Assembly: GCF_002192455.1 (NCBI RefSeq)
Contig: NZ_CP021744.1
Span: 2,820,001 to 2,884,000 of the forward strand
Length of the DNA stretch: 64,000 nucleotides
Direction of reading: 5' to 3'
Source of the DNA: Streptomyces albireticuli
GTDB lineage: Bacteria > Actinomycetota > Actinomycetes > Streptomycetales > Streptomycetaceae
Shown here: one piece after another, positions 34,622 to 44,447 of the stretch
Layout: every line of letters starts with the position of its first letter
Numbering within the stretch: the first letter of the stretch is position 1
Notes under the pieces: generated by a model
The model's input: the letters and a program-made list of their open reading frames with translations, nothing else
Databases searched by the model: none
What the model was told of the DNA's origin: nothing
Translations under genes and position numbers: made by a program

Positions 34622-35511
34622 ACGCCCACCCCGGCGAACAGGTCGTCCTCGCGGGGCGCGGCGGCGCGGCCGCGGACGAGCTTGTAGTACTCGTCCGGGA
34701 AGAGGGGCTGGCCCAGGTCGTTGGAGAGCGCGAAGAACGGCCCGTCGACGGCGACCTGGGTGGCGTGGGCGCGCATCGCGGCGGCCTTCGCGCCGACGTA
34801 CGCGGCGCCGGCGACGACCGCCGTCACCTCCTCGTCGGGGACGACCCCGGGGACGTCGGAGGCGGACGCGATGCCGGGGAAGGGGTCACCCTCGCCGCGC
34901 TCGCGCAGCTGTGCGAAGCCCGCCTCCACGACGGAGAGCGGCACGCAGTTCCAGTAGACCTTGGCGATCTCGTGCGGTTCGCCCAGGTCGCGCCGGAAGG
35001 CGGACTCGCCCGCCAGGTCGGCCGCGCGCATCGCGACGCGATGCGCCTGGATGTGGTCGGGGTGGCCGTAGCCGCCCTCGGGGTCGTAGGTGACCAGGAC
35101 CTGCGGCCGGACCTCGCGAATCACCTCTACGAGGGATGCGGCGGCCTCGTCCACGTCCGCCCGCCAGAAGGACCCGGGGCGGTCGTTCTGCGGGGCGCCC
35201 GTCATGCCGGAGTCGCGGTAGCGCCCGGCACCGCCGAGGAAGCGGTGGTCGGTGACGCCCAGCTCCCTCATCGCGGCGGCCAGTTCACCGACGCGGTAGG
35301 GGCCGAGGGTGTCGTCCCGGTCGGCGGTGAGGTGCGCGAGGCCGGCCGGGATCACCTCGCCCTCTTCACCGAGGGTGCAGGTCACGAGGGTGACGTGGGC
35401 CCCTTCGGCGGCGTACTTGGCCATGGTCGCGCCGTTGTTGATCGATTCGTCGTCCGGGTGCGCGTGCACCAGGAGCAGCCGGCGGCCTGGCAGGGCGGAG
35501 CGGTCGGTCAT
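34618..35511 (-). CDS. mshB: Mycothiol deacetylase MshB
   Basis: A 297-residue zinc metallo-deacetylase that converts GlcNAc-Ins to GlcN-Ins, the second step of mycothiol synthesis. The LmbE-family motif HAHPDDE (His18, Asp20, Asp21) is near the N-terminus, and [11 protein letters not shown] supplies the third metal ligand. Length and motif spacing match actinobacterial MshB. Its presence supports an actinomycete origin. It is translationally coupled to the small membrane protein downstream. Confidence 0.95.
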   Translation of the reverse strand: MTDRSALPGRRLLLVHAHPDDESINNGATMAKYAAEGAHVTLVTCTLGEEGEVIPAGLAHLTADRDDTLGPYRVGELAAAMRELGVTDHRFLGGAGRYRDSGMTGAPQNDRPGSFWRADVDEAAASLVEVIREVRPQVLVTYDPEGGYGHPDHIQAHRVAMRAADLAGESAFRRDLGEPHEIAKVYWNCVPLSVVEAGFAQLRERGEGDPFPGIASASDVPGVVPDEEVTAVVAGAAYVGAKAAAMRAHATQVAVDGPFFALSNDLGQPLFPDEYYKLVRGRAAAPREDDLFAGVGV

Positions 35512-35610
35512 GGGGACAGCCTACGAGCACACCGGGCGGTGCGGGGAGCCACCGGGCGCCGCCCCGCACGGACCGGCCGGAGGACCCCGCCGGGGCCCTC
35601 CGCCGGACCG

Positions 35611-35805
35611 TCAGAACTTGATGTTGCTGATCATCCCGGTCACGCTCGACGTGAGACTGTGCAGCGTCGGGGCGATCGACGAACTCGCCAGATAGAACCC
35701 CAGCAGCACACAGACCGCGGCGTGGCCCGCCTTCAGTCCGGACTTCCGGACCAGCAGGAAGACGATGATCGCCAGCAGCACCACCGCCGAAATCGAGAGT
35801 GCCAC
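35611..35805 (-). CDS. 64-residue small membrane protein
   Basis: A 64-residue protein with a transmembrane helix at residues 4-18 (ISAVVLLAIIVFLLVRK), a second hydrophobic stretch (AVCVLLGFYLASS) and a polar tail. It starts at GTG 35805 with an excellent GGAGGTGA. It lies upstream of mshB on the same strand with a 99-nt gap, and is divergent from the peptidase. Function unknown. Resemblance to small membrane proteins of Streptomyces plasmids is possible but I cannot establish it. Confidence 0.72.
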   Translation of the reverse strand: MALSISAVVLLAIIVFLLVRKSGLKAGHAAVCVLLGFYLASSSIAPTLHSLTSSVTGMISNIKF

Positions 35806-35989
35806 AGCGGTTCACCTCCAGGAACGCGCGGTCGGACGGACGACGAACGAGCGGCACACGGATGCCGCTCGGGGCTTATCACCTATGCGTCAGTGATCAT
35901 AACTTTCCGGTGCCCGGACATCACTCGGTGCACAGGAGCAAATCCGGGGCGCACGGCGACTTCTCGCCGCCCCGCAATAGGCTCCACGC

Positions 35990-38110
35990 ATGACCGGACA
36001 GCTCTCGTTTCCTCGGCAGCAAGCCCGTACACAACGTTTTTCCCTCGGCGCGCCGCGCGCGTTCACGGTGTCGCCGGACGGCGCGCGTGTCGCGTTCCTG
36101 CGCTCCCGCTCCGGCACCGACCGGGCGGGGGTGCTGTGGGTGCTCGACCTCGACGACGGACGGGAGCGTGTGGCGGCCGATCCCGCCCTGCTGCTGGGCG
36201 GCGCCGACGAGGAGCTCTCCGCGGAGGAGCGGGCGCGCCGCGAGCGCAGCCGCGAAGGCTCGGCCGGCGTCGTCGGGTACGCGGTGGACAGCGCCGTGGA
36301 GTGGGCGGCGTTCGCCCTGTCGGGGCGCCTGTTCGTGGCCGAACTGCGCGGCGGCACCGCCCGTGAACTGGTCGTCCCCGGCCCGGTGGTCGACCCGCGG
36401 CCCTCGCCCGACGGCCGCCGGGTGGCCTATGTGACGCGCGGCGCGCTGCGCGTGGTCGAGGCGGACGGCGGCGGCGACCGCGCCCTGGCCGAGCCCGGGG
36501 CGGAGACCGTGACCTGGGGGCTGGCGGAGTTCGCCGCCGCCGAGGAGATGGACCGCTCGCGGGGCTTCTGGTGGGCTCCGGACGGGACGTCGCTGCTGGT
36601 GGCACGGGTGGACGAGGCGCCGGTGAGCAGCTGGTGGATCGCCGATCCCGCCCATCCGGACCGGGTGCCCGCGCAGATCCGCTACCCGGTGGCCGGCACC
36701 GCCAACGCGGAGGTGTCGCTGGCCCTGGTGGGTCTGGACGGCAGCCGTAAGGACGTCGAGTGGGACCGCGAGCGCTATCCCTACCTGGCGCGTGTGCACT
36801 GGTCGGCGGCCGGTCCCCCGCTGCTGCTGGTGCAGGCGCGCGACCAGCGCAGCCAGGTGTACCTCACCGTGGACACCGCGACGGGCGGCACGCGCGTGCT
36901 GCGCGTGGAGGAGGACGCAAACTGGCTGGATCTTTTCCCCGGGGTGCCCGTGTGGAACCCGGACGGGCGACTCGTACGCATCGCCGACGAGGGTGACGCG
37001 CGGGTCCTGGCGGTGGACGACCGGGTGCTGACCGGGCCGCGGTTGCACGTGCGGGCCGTGCTGGACGCCGGGGCGGAGGACGTGCTGGTCTCGGCGTCGG
37101 CCGGTCCGGAGGCGGCGGATCCGGAGACCGGCGAGACCCACGTCTACCGCGTCGGCGAGCGCGGGGTGGAGCGTCTCTCCGAGGGCCCGGGGTGGCACTC
37201 GGCGGTGCGCTGCGGGGCGGTGACGGTCCTGGTCTCCACGTCACCGGAGCGCAGCGGTGCCCTCGTTCGGGTCCTGCGCGACGGCGTGCGGGCGGCCACG
37301 ATTCCCTCGTACGCGCAGACGCCCGTGCTGACCGCCCGCGCGCGCCTGACGGAGGCGGGCGCACGCCGTATCCCGTGCGCCGTGCTGCTGCCGACGGGTT
37401 ACGCGGAGGGCGACGGGCCGCTGCCGGTGCTGATGGACCCCTACGGCGGGCCGCACGGGCCGCGGGTGGTCGCCGCGCAGAACGCCCACCTGACCTCCCA
37501 GTGGTTCGCCGACCAGGGCTTCGCGGTGGTCGTGGCCGACGGGCGCGGCACGCCGCACCGCTCACCCGGCTGGGAGAAGGCCGTCCGGGACGACTTCGCG
37601 GGCGTCACCCTGGACGACCAGGTCGAGGCGGTACAGGCGCTGGCCGGGCGCTTCCCGCTGGACCTCGGCCGGGTGGCGATCCGCGGCTGGTCGTACGGCG
37701 GCTACCTCGCGGCGCTGGCGGTGCTGCGCCGCCCGGACGTCTTCCACGCGGGGATCGCGGGCGCGCCGGTCACGGACTGGCGGCTGTACGACACGCACTA
37801 CACGGAGCGCTATCTGGGTGACCCGGAGCGGCAGCCGGCGGTGTACGCGCGCAATTCGCTGGTCACCGACGAGGGGCTGTCGGGGGCCGCGGCGGAGAAC
37901 CGGCCGCTGATGGTGATCCACGGGCTCGCGGACGACAACGTGGTCGCGGCGCACACGCTGCGGCTGTCCTCGGCGCTGCTCGCGGCGGGCCGTCCGCACG
38001 AGGTGCTGCCGCTGTCGGGGGTGACGCACATGACCCCGCAGGAGCAGGTCGCGGAGAATCTGCTGCTGCTCCAAGTCGATTTCCTCAAGCGGTCGCTGGG
38101 GATCTCCTGA
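35990..38110 (+). CDS. S9 family peptidase (prolyl oligopeptidase/DPP-IV type)
   Basis: A 706-residue cytoplasmic serine peptidase. The N-terminal beta-propeller (about residues 25-430, with many VSPDGARVAF-like blades) caps a C-terminal alpha/beta-hydrolase. The catalytic triad is Ser568 (RGWSYGGY), Asp648 in HGLADDNVV and His680 (VTHMTPQEQ). Such enzymes cleave small peptides after proline. No signal peptide is visible, so it acts inside the cell. TAGGCT lies 6 nt before the ATG, a leaderless arrangement. It directly precedes the bldK-type importer on the same strand, separated by a terminator. Confidence 0.93.
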   Translation: MTGQLSFPRQQARTQRFSLGAPRAFTVSPDGARVAFLRSRSGTDRAGVLWVLDLDDGRERVAADPALLLGGADEELSAEERARRERSREGSAGVVGYAVDSAVEWAAFALSGRLFVAELRGGTARELVVPGPVVDPRPSPDGRRVAYVTRGALRVVEADGGGDRALAEPGAETVTWGLAEFAAAEEMDRSRGFWWAPDGTSLLVARVDEAPVSSWWIADPAHPDRVPAQIRYPVAGTANAEVSLALVGLDGSRKDVEWDRERYPYLARVHWSAAGPPLLLVQARDQRSQVYLTVDTATGGTRVLRVEEDANWLDLFPGVPVWNPDGRLVRIADEGDARVLAVDDRVLTGPRLHVRAVLDAGAEDVLVSASAGPEAADPETGETHVYRVGERGVERLSEGPGWHSAVRCGAVTVLVSTSPERSGALVRVLRDGVRAATIPSYAQTPVLTARARLTEAGARRIPCAVLLPTGYAEGDGPLPVLMDPYGGPHGPRVVAAQNAHLTSQWFADQGFAVVVADGRGTPHRSPGWEKAVRDDFAGVTLDDQVEAVQALAGRFPLDLGRVAIRGWSYGGYLAALAVLRRPDVFHAGIAGAPVTDWRLYDTHYTERYLGDPERQPAVYARNSLVTDEGLSGAAAENRPLMVIHGLADDNVVAAHTLRLSSALLAAGRPHEVLPLSGVTHMTPQEQVAENLLLLQVDFLKRSLGIS

Positions 38111-38130
38111 CCGCCCCGGAGTGACGCGCG

Positions 38131-38166
38131 CGCGGCGTGCCCGGCAGACCTGTCAAGCACGCCGCG
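38131..38166 (+). terminator. Stem-loop after the S9 peptidase gene
   Basis: CGCGGCGTGC (38131-38140) pairs with GCACGCCGCG (38157-38166), a 10-bp stem with a 16-nt loop, 20 nt after the stop codon. It separates the peptidase from the ABC operon that starts at 38329. Confidence 0.6.
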
Positions 38167-38328
38167 TCGTCGATCCGCTCAACCTTCGCTCAAGATGGCG
38201 GGCGGTGCCGCCTCTTCCGCGCAGCCCTCTTGACTGGGCCGTGAATCCATTGCGAAAGTCCGCTCAACCCATCGCGCGACCGGCGTCCGCGAGAGGCCGC
38301 GAAGACGACAGTGCGGGGGATTTACGCG

Positions 38329-39306
38329 ATGACGAGTCCTTCCCAGTTACCGGTGGCGCAAACAGAGTTGGCGGGCCGTTCACCCGGACAGCTGATGTGG
38401 CGCCGCTTCAAGCGTGACCGTTCCGGGGTAGTTTCCGCGTACATCGTGGCGTTCTTCTTTCTCGTCGCCGTGACGGCTCCGCTCCTCTCGAAGGTCTACG
38501 GGAAGAATCCGACGGAGACCTACGGGCTGGACGAGCCGGGTCTGCTCAATGAGTTCGGTTACCCGGTGGCGCCGAACGGCGGCATTTCCGGGCGTTTCTG
38601 GTTCGGAATCGAGCCCACCCTGGGCCGGGACGTGCTGACCCAGCTGGTGTACGGAATCCGTACGTCCCTGCTCATCGCGACCGCCGCTACGGTCCTGTGC
38701 GTCGTGACCGGCATCCTGATCGGTGTGACGGCCGGATACATCGGCGGCCGCACCGATTATCTGCTCGGCAGGTTCATCGACCTCCTGCTGGCCTTCCCCT
38801 CCCAGCTGTCGTTCATCGCCTTCACGCCGGTGGTCTATTCCCTCTTCGTCAGCCCGGGGAAGGAGACCCCGACCTATCTGCGGGTACTCACCCTGATCCT
38901 GGTGCTCTGGGTGCTGGGCTGGATGGGGATGGCGCGGCTGCTGCGCGGGCAGGTGCTGAGCCTGCGGGAGCGGGAGTTCGTCGAGGCCGCGAAGGTCACC
39001 GGGGCGTCGCCCTGGCGGATCATCCGCAAGGAGCTGCTGCCCAATCTGTGGACGCCGATCCTGGTGCAGTCGACGCTGATGCTGCCGTCGATCGTGACCG
39101 TCGAGGCGGGCCTGTCCTTCATCGGCGTCGGCATCCTGGAGCCCACCCCCGACTGGGGGCGGATGTTCGCGAACGGCGCCCATTACTACGAGAGCGACAT
39201 CACCTACATCTTCTTCCCCGGCCTCGCGATGATCATTTTCGTGGTCGCCTTCAACCTGCTCGGGGATTCCGTCCGGGACGCCTTCGACCCCCGGACCACC
39301 CGCTGA
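38329..39306 (+). CDS. Peptide ABC importer, permease (OppC/DppC type), system 3
   Basis: A 325-residue permease. The N-terminal OppC_N-like cytoplasmic segment (MWRRFKRDRSGVVSAY) precedes a first helix, a long extracytoplasmic loop, and the BPD_transp_1 domain with five helices and the EAA loop (EAAKVTGASPWRIIRKE). First gene of the order permease, lipoprotein, permease, ATPase, ATPase, which is the order of S. coelicolor bldKA-bldKE. I do not assign the symbol because I could not align the sequences. ATG 38329 is preferred to GTG 38311; a GGGGG lies upstream. Confidence 0.88.
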   Translation: MTSPSQLPVAQTELAGRSPGQLMWRRFKRDRSGVVSAYIVAFFFLVAVTAPLLSKVYGKNPTETYGLDEPGLLNEFGYPVAPNGGISGRFWFGIEPTLGRDVLTQLVYGIRTSLLIATAATVLCVVTGILIGVTAGYIGGRTDYLLGRFIDLLLAFPSQLSFIAFTPVVYSLFVSPGKETPTYLRVLTLILVLWVLGWMGMARLLRGQVLSLREREFVEAAKVTGASPWRIIRKELLPNLWTPILVQSTLMLPSIVTVEAGLSFIGVGILEPTPDWGRMFANGAHYYESDITYIFFPGLAMIIFVVAFNLLGDSVRDAFDPRTTR

Positions 39307-39368
39307 GCACGGCGCACGGCCGGCAGAGCAGAACTGGACACCGACGGGACAGGCAGGTGCATCGACCC

Positions 39369-41168
39369 ATGACGAAGGCACTGAGGCGCAGACGCCGGCA
39401 CTCCGCGGCCGTGGCACTGGCGGCCGGGGCCCTGGTCCTCTCCGCGTGCAGCAGCGGGGGCGGAGGCGGCGACGGGGGCGGGAAGAGCGAGGGGCCCGGC
39501 GAGGACAAGACGAAGGCGTCCAACTACTCCCTGGGCACCAAGGAGGACTCCACCGGGCCCGCGCCCGAGGTACGGGGCGCGAAGAAGGGCGGCACGGTCA
39601 ACGTCCTCCAGCGCGACGCCTTCAACCACCTGGACCCCGGCCAGATCTACTTCGCCGACGTGCTCGCCGCGCAGATGCTCTACAACCGCTCGCTCACCTC
39701 CTACAAGGTGGACGACCAGGGCCGGGTGAAGGTCGTCGGCGACCTGGCCACGGACACCGGCACGGCCTCCGACGGCGGCCGGACCTGGAAGTTCACCCTC
39801 AAGGACGGGCTGAAGTTCGAGGACGGCTCGCCGATCACCGCCCAGGACGTCCGCTGGGGCATCGAGCGGCTCTACGCCCCCTTCGAGACCGACGGGCCGC
39901 TCTACATCCCGCAGTGGCTCTCGGGCGAGGGCAGCACCTTCCGCAAGGCGCTGCCGGACGGCCCGTACGAGGGCAAGCACCTGCCGTCGTCCGTGCTGGA
40001 CACCCCGGACGACAAGACGATCGTCTTCCACTTCCTTCAGCCGCACGCCGACACGCCCTTCGCCACCGCCATGCCCAACGTCGGCGCGGTCAAGGCGGCG
40101 AAGGACACCAAGCAGAAGTACGACAACGCCCCCTTCGCCTCCGGCCCGTACAGGGTCGGCGAGTACAAGGTCGGCAAGTCGCTGAAGCTGGTACGCAACG
40201 AGCACTGGGACCCGAGGACGGACCCCATCCGGCACCAGTACGCCGACGGGTTCGAGATCAGCTTCGGCCACCAGTACGCGGACTCCACCCGCCGCTACCT
40301 CGCCGACCAGGGCGGCGACAAGAACGCCCTGTCGTTCTCCAACGCCGTCGCGCCGGAGATGACCGAGAAGGTGCTGAAGCAGGCGGACACCAAGTCCCGC
40401 CGCTTCGTCGAGGTCCAGCCGTACGTCGACTACATGAGCATCAACGTCGACCGCGTGAAGGACGTCCGGGTCCGCAGGGCCATCGCCCACGCCATGCCGA
40501 ACGGGCAGATCCTCCAGCAGAACGGCGGCGCGACCGCCGGGCTGCTCGCCACCAACTACCTCTCGCCCGCCATGGACGGCTACCGGCCCACCGACCCCCT
40601 GGGCAAGAAGGCCAAGCCCTCCGGCGACCCCGAGAAGGCCAGGGCGCTGCTGAAGGAGGCCGGCAAGGAGGGCATGGAGATCGTCTACGCCTACGCCAAC
40701 ACCGACGTCCAGCAGAAGGTGTCCGTCGTGGTCACCCAGGCGCTGGAGCGGGCGGGCTTCAAGGTGCAGAAGAAGGAGGTCGACGCCAACATCTGGCGGA
40801 CCGCGGTCGCCGAGGTGAAGAACAAGTTCGACGTCTACCGCAACTCCTGGGGAGCGGACTGGCCCGTCTCCTCGACGGTCGTCCCGCTGCTGTTCGACAG
40901 CCGCCAGATCGCCGACGGCAGCCAGAACTACAGCCATCTGAACAACCCCGCGGTCGACGCCGAGGTGGACCGGATCAGCAAGATCCCGGATGTGAAGCAG
41001 GCCGGGCCCGAGTGGCAGAAGCTCGCCGACAAGATCCTCACCGAGGACGTGCCCGCGGTGCCGGCCTTCTACAACCGGCAGTTCTCCCTGTGGGGTTCGA
41101 ACCTCGGCGGCGTGCGGTACCAGCCCGTCTACGGCACCGTCGACCCGACCGGCGTGTACGTGAAGTAG
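39369..41168 (+). CDS. Peptide ABC importer, binding lipoprotein, system 3
   Basis: A 599-residue SBP_bac_5 (OppA/DppA-like) lipoprotein that captures peptides outside the membrane. The signal peptide ends in the lipobox LSAC with the acylated Cys27, followed by a Gly-rich tether. Family elements: LFED-like GLKFEDGSPITAQDVRWGIERL, and YGTVDPTGVYVK at the end. It is longer than the binding proteins of systems 1 and 2 (540-542 residues). It sits between the two permease genes, the position of bldKB. The upstream ribosome binding site is weak. Confidence 0.9.
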   Translation: MTKALRRRRRHSAAVALAAGALVLSACSSGGGGGDGGGKSEGPGEDKTKASNYSLGTKEDSTGPAPEVRGAKKGGTVNVLQRDAFNHLDPGQIYFADVLAAQMLYNRSLTSYKVDDQGRVKVVGDLATDTGTASDGGRTWKFTLKDGLKFEDGSPITAQDVRWGIERLYAPFETDGPLYIPQWLSGEGSTFRKALPDGPYEGKHLPSSVLDTPDDKTIVFHFLQPHADTPFATAMPNVGAVKAAKDTKQKYDNAPFASGPYRVGEYKVGKSLKLVRNEHWDPRTDPIRHQYADGFEISFGHQYADSTRRYLADQGGDKNALSFSNAVAPEMTEKVLKQADTKSRRFVEVQPYVDYMSINVDRVKDVRVRRAIAHAMPNGQILQQNGGATAGLLATNYLSPAMDGYRPTDPLGKKAKPSGDPEKARALLKEAGKEGMEIVYAYANTDVQQKVSVVVTQALERAGFKVQKKEVDANIWRTAVAEVKNKFDVYRNSWGADWPVSSTVVPLLFDSRQIADGSQNYSHLNNPAVDAEVDRISKIPDVKQAGPEWQKLADKILTEDVPAVPAFYNRQFSLWGSNLGGVRYQPVYGTVDPTGVYVK

Positions 41169-41236
41169 CCCCCGGCGCCGGCCGGGCCCGTCCCCCGCCC
41201 GGCCGGCGCCCCGCCCTGACGGAAGTCCGCGGAGCC

Positions 41237-42214
41237 ATGCTGAGATTCCTCGCCCGCCGCGTCCTCGGCGCACTCGTCATCATCGTGCTGATCAGCGCGA
41301 TCACCTTCTTCCTGTTCTTCGCGCTGCCCTCCGAGCCCGCCCTGATGTCCTGCGGCAAGAACTGCACACCGGACGCCCTCGCGCTCATCAACAAGAACCT
41401 GGGCCTGGACGAGCCGGTGCCCGTCCAGTACTGGCACTACATGGCGGGCATCTTCACCGGCCGCGACTTCAGCGTCGGCCACTGCCCGGCCCCCTGCTTC
41501 GGCTACTCCTTCTCCAACCAGCAGCCGGTCTGGGGCACCATCGTGGACCGCTTCCCGACCACCCTGTCCATCACGGTCGGCGGCGCCGTGGTCTTCCTCG
41601 TCGTCGGCGTCGGCATCGGCATGCTCGCCGCCGCCTTCCGGGGCACCTGGGTCGACAAGTTCTTCAGCTCCCTGTCGCTGATCGGCAACTCCCTCCAGAT
41701 CTACTTCGTGGGCGTCATCGCGCTCGCCGTCCTCGTCAGCGGGCTGCACTGGATGGACAACCCCGCCTACCACCCGATCACCGAGAACCCCGGGAAGTGG
41801 TTCATGGGGATGCTCATCCCCTGGCTGGTGCTGTCCATCATCTTCATCGCCAACTACAGCCGGATGACGCGCTCCCAGATGATCGAGCAGCTGGGCGAGG
41901 ACCATGTGCGCACGGCGCGCGCCAAGGGCCTCAGCCGCCGGACGGTCTTCTTCCGCTACGCCTGGAGGGGAGCGCTCGCACCCGTCGTCACCATCTTCGG
42001 CATCGACCTCGGCTCGCTCTTCGGCGGCGCGATCATCACCGAGTTCACCTTCAGCCTGCACGGGCTCGGCCGGCTGGCCGTCTCCTCGGTCGGCGAGACC
42101 GACCTGCCCACCCTGATGGCCGTGATGCTCGTCGGCTGCACGGCGATCGTCATCGCCAACATCGTCGTGGACGCCGCCTACGCCCTCATCGACCCGCGCG
42201 TGCGCCTCGCCTGA
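41237..42214 (+). CDS. Peptide ABC importer, permease (OppB/DppB type), system 3
   Basis: A 325-residue permease with six helices. The first extracytoplasmic loop carries two C-x3-C pairs, Cys39/Cys43 and Cys83/Cys87, close to the likely docking face for the binding lipoprotein. They could form disulfides or a metal site; systems 1 and 2 lack them. The EAA loop is [21 protein letters not shown]. It pairs with the OppC-type permease encoded two genes upstream. Confidence 0.88.
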   Translation: MLRFLARRVLGALVIIVLISAITFFLFFALPSEPALMSCGKNCTPDALALINKNLGLDEPVPVQYWHYMAGIFTGRDFSVGHCPAPCFGYSFSNQQPVWGTIVDRFPTTLSITVGGAVVFLVVGVGIGMLAAAFRGTWVDKFFSSLSLIGNSLQIYFVGVIALAVLVSGLHWMDNPAYHPITENPGKWFMGMLIPWLVLSIIFIANYSRMTRSQMIEQLGEDHVRTARAKGLSRRTVFFRYAWRGALAPVVTIFGIDLGSLFGGAIITEFTFSLHGLGRLAVSSVGETDLPTLMAVMLVGCTAIVIANIVVDAAYALIDPRVRLA

Positions 42215-42234
42215 CCGCCAGGAGAACGACTGCC

Positions 42235-43311
42235 GTGACCGCGACCTCACCCGACACGACTCCCCCACCCGCACCGTCAGCCACACCCTTTCTCTCCGTA
42301 CGGGACCTCTACGTGCGTTTCACCACCGAGGACGGCGTCGTGAAGGCCGTCGACGGGCTCTCCTTCGACCTGGCGCGCGGGCAGACCCTCGGCATCGTGG
42401 GCGAGTCGGGCTCGGGCAAGTCCGTCACCAACCTCGCCGTCCTCGGCCTGCACGAGCGGCGCGGCACCAAGATCAGCGGCCGGATCACGCTGGACGGGCG
42501 GGAGCTGACCGGTGCCCCCGAGTCCGCGCTGGAGAAGCTGCGCGGCGACAAGATGGCCATGATCTTCCAGGACTCGCTCACCGCGCTCTCCCCCTACTAC
42601 ACGGTGGGCCGGCAGATCGCCGAGCCCTACCGCAAGCACACCGGCGCCTCCCGGCGCGACGCCCGCCGGCGCGCGGTCGAGATGCTGGACAAGGTCGGCA
42701 TCCCCAACGCCGCGCGGCGCGTCGACGACTACCCGCACCAGTTCTCCGGCGGCATGCGCCAGCGCGCCATGATCGCCATGGCGCTGGTCTGCGACCCCGA
42801 GCTGCTGATCGCCGACGAGCCGACGACCGCGCTGGACGTCACCGTCCAGGCCCAGATCCTCGACCTGCTCAAGGACCTCCAGCGGCAGACCGGTTCGGCG
42901 ATCGTGCTCGTCACCCACGACCTCGGCGTCGTCGCCCACACGGTGGACGACCTGCTGGTGATGTACGCGGGCCGGGCCGTCGAGCGCGGCCCGGTCCGCG
43001 AGGTGCTGAGCGCGCCGGGCCACCCGTACACCTGGGGGCTGCTGGGCTCCATGCCCCGGCTGACCTCGGACGTCGACGAGCCGCTCGTACCCATCCCCGG
43101 CACCCCGCCCAGCCTGCTGGCGCCCCCGCCCGGCTGCCCGTTCCACCCGCGCTGCGCCTACGCCGCCCAGGTGGCCGGCGACCGGTGCCGGACGGAGCGC
43201 CCGGAGCTGCCGGCGGGCCACGGCGCCGCCTGCCACCTCACCCCCGGGCAGCGGCGCACGGCCCTCGCCGCGCGGCTCGCGCCCCGACCGGGCCGAGGAG
43301 GCACCCGATGA
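42235..43311 (+). CDS. Peptide ABC importer, ATPase (OppD/DppD type), system 3
   Basis: A 358-residue ATPase. Walker [10 protein letters not shown] near 59, signature [13 protein letters not shown], Walker [13 protein letters not shown] and the switch His in VTHDLGVV are intact. The C-terminal oligo_HPY extension has four conserved cysteines (GCPFHPRC, then GDRC and ACHL); in mycobacterial OppD such cysteines hold a [4Fe-4S] cluster. The stop overlaps the next start as ATGA, giving coupled translation. GTG 42235 follows CAGGAG. Confidence 0.9.
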   Translation: MTATSPDTTPPPAPSATPFLSVRDLYVRFTTEDGVVKAVDGLSFDLARGQTLGIVGESGSGKSVTNLAVLGLHERRGTKISGRITLDGRELTGAPESALEKLRGDKMAMIFQDSLTALSPYYTVGRQIAEPYRKHTGASRRDARRRAVEMLDKVGIPNAARRVDDYPHQFSGGMRQRAMIAMALVCDPELLIADEPTTALDVTVQAQILDLLKDLQRQTGSAIVLVTHDLGVVAHTVDDLLVMYAGRAVERGPVREVLSAPGHPYTWGLLGSMPRLTSDVDEPLVPIPGTPPSLLAPPPGCPFHPRCAYAAQVAGDRCRTERPELPAGHGAACHLTPGQRRTALAARLAPRPGRGGTR

Positions 43312-44351
43312 CCGAACTCCTCGTCGCGGAGGGCCTGACCAAGCACTTCCCGATCATGGGCGGCTTCCCCGTCAAGCGGAAGGTCGGGGCGGTCCAGGCG
43401 GTGGACGGCATCGACCTGACCGTACGCGCGGGCGAGAGCTTCGGGCTGGTCGGCGAGTCCGGCTGCGGCAAGTCCACGACCGGGCGGCTGCTGACCCGGC
43501 TCCTGGAGCCGACCGCCGGCCGGATCACCTATCAGGGGGTGGACATCACCCACGCCCGGCGCCGGGAGCTCGCCCCGGTCCGCCGCGAGATCCAGATGAT
43601 CTTCCAGGACCCGTACTCCTCGCTCAACCCCCGGCAGACCGTGGGGAAGATCGTCTCCGGGCCGATGGAGATCCACGGCGTCGAGCCCGCGGGCGGCCGG
43701 GAGGCCCGCGTCCGGGAGCTCCTGGACATCGTGGGCCTCAACCCCGAGCACTACAACCGCTTCCCGCACGAGTTCTCCGGCGGCCAGCGGCAGCGGGTCG
43801 GGGTGGCCCGCGCGCTCGCCCTGGACCCGAAGATCGTCGTGGCGGACGAGCCGGTGTCCGCGCTGGACGTCTCCATCCAGGCCCAGGTGGTCAACCTGCT
43901 CCAGCGGCTCCAGCGGGAGCTCGGCATCGCGTTCCTGTTCATCGCCCACGACCTGGCCGTCGTACGGCACTTCTCGCAGCGGGTGGCGGTGATGTACCTC
44001 GGGAAGATCGTCGAGGTGGGCGGGCGGGAGGACATCTACGAGCGGCCCCGGCACCCGTACACGCACGCGCTGCTGTCGGCGGTGCCGGAGGCGTCGGACC
44101 TCATGGGCGGGCCGGAGGGGGTGCGGCGGGAACGGATCCGGCTGGCCGGGGACGTGCCGTCGCCGATCCTGCCGCCGTCGGGGTGCCGGTTCCGGACGCG
44201 GTGCTGGAAGGCGCGGGAGGTGTGCGGCGTGGAGGTGCCGGAGCTGGTACGGCTGGAGGGGAGTGCGGAGGGGCATCTGTCGGCGTGCCACTTCCCGGAG
44301 CCGGTGCCGGTTCCTTCCCCTGCCCCGCCCCTTGCCGGAGCCGGGGACTGA
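43308..44351 (+). CDS. Peptide ABC importer, ATPase (OppF/DppF type), system 3
   Basis: A 347-residue ATPase forming the heterodimer with the upstream ATPase. Walker [10 protein letters not shown], signature [13 protein letters not shown], Walker [12 protein letters not shown]. It has the OppF C-terminal cysteine set [15 protein letters not shown] ... ACHF. It is the last gene of the operon, followed at once by the palindromic element at 44377, beyond which system 2 converges. Confidence 0.9.
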   Translation: MTELLVAEGLTKHFPIMGGFPVKRKVGAVQAVDGIDLTVRAGESFGLVGESGCGKSTTGRLLTRLLEPTAGRITYQGVDITHARRRELAPVRREIQMIFQDPYSSLNPRQTVGKIVSGPMEIHGVEPAGGREARVRELLDIVGLNPEHYNRFPHEFSGGQRQRVGVARALALDPKIVVADEPVSALDVSIQAQVVNLLQRLQRELGIAFLFIAHDLAVVRHFSQRVAVMYLGKIVEVGGREDIYERPRHPYTHALLSAVPEASDLMGGPEGVRRERIRLAGDVPSPILPPSGCRFRTRCWKAREVCGVEVPELVRLEGSAEGHLSACHFPEPVPVPSPAPPLAGAGD

Positions 44352-44376
44352 CGCCCCCGGGCCCCCTTCCGCGGTG

Positions 44377-44425
44377 TCCTCAATCGCCGGACGGGCTGAA
44401 ACTCAGCCCGTCCGGCGATTGAGGA
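44377..44425. repeat. Dispersed intergenic palindrome, perfect copy (terminator)
   Basis: TCCTCAATCGCCGGACGGGC (44377-44396) and its exact reverse complement (44406-44425) flank a 9-nt centre. Its first 20 bases equal those at 18190. It lies between the convergent ATPase genes of systems 3 and 2 and is expected to terminate both operons. Confidence 0.85.
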
Positions 44426-44447
44426 CCGGGCCGGGACCGGAGGGAAT

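Noticed and set aside
38111..38328. A clear -35/-10 promoter for the system 3 operon
   Set aside because: TTGACT is present near 38231 but no acceptable -10 lies at the right distance, so I did not list it.
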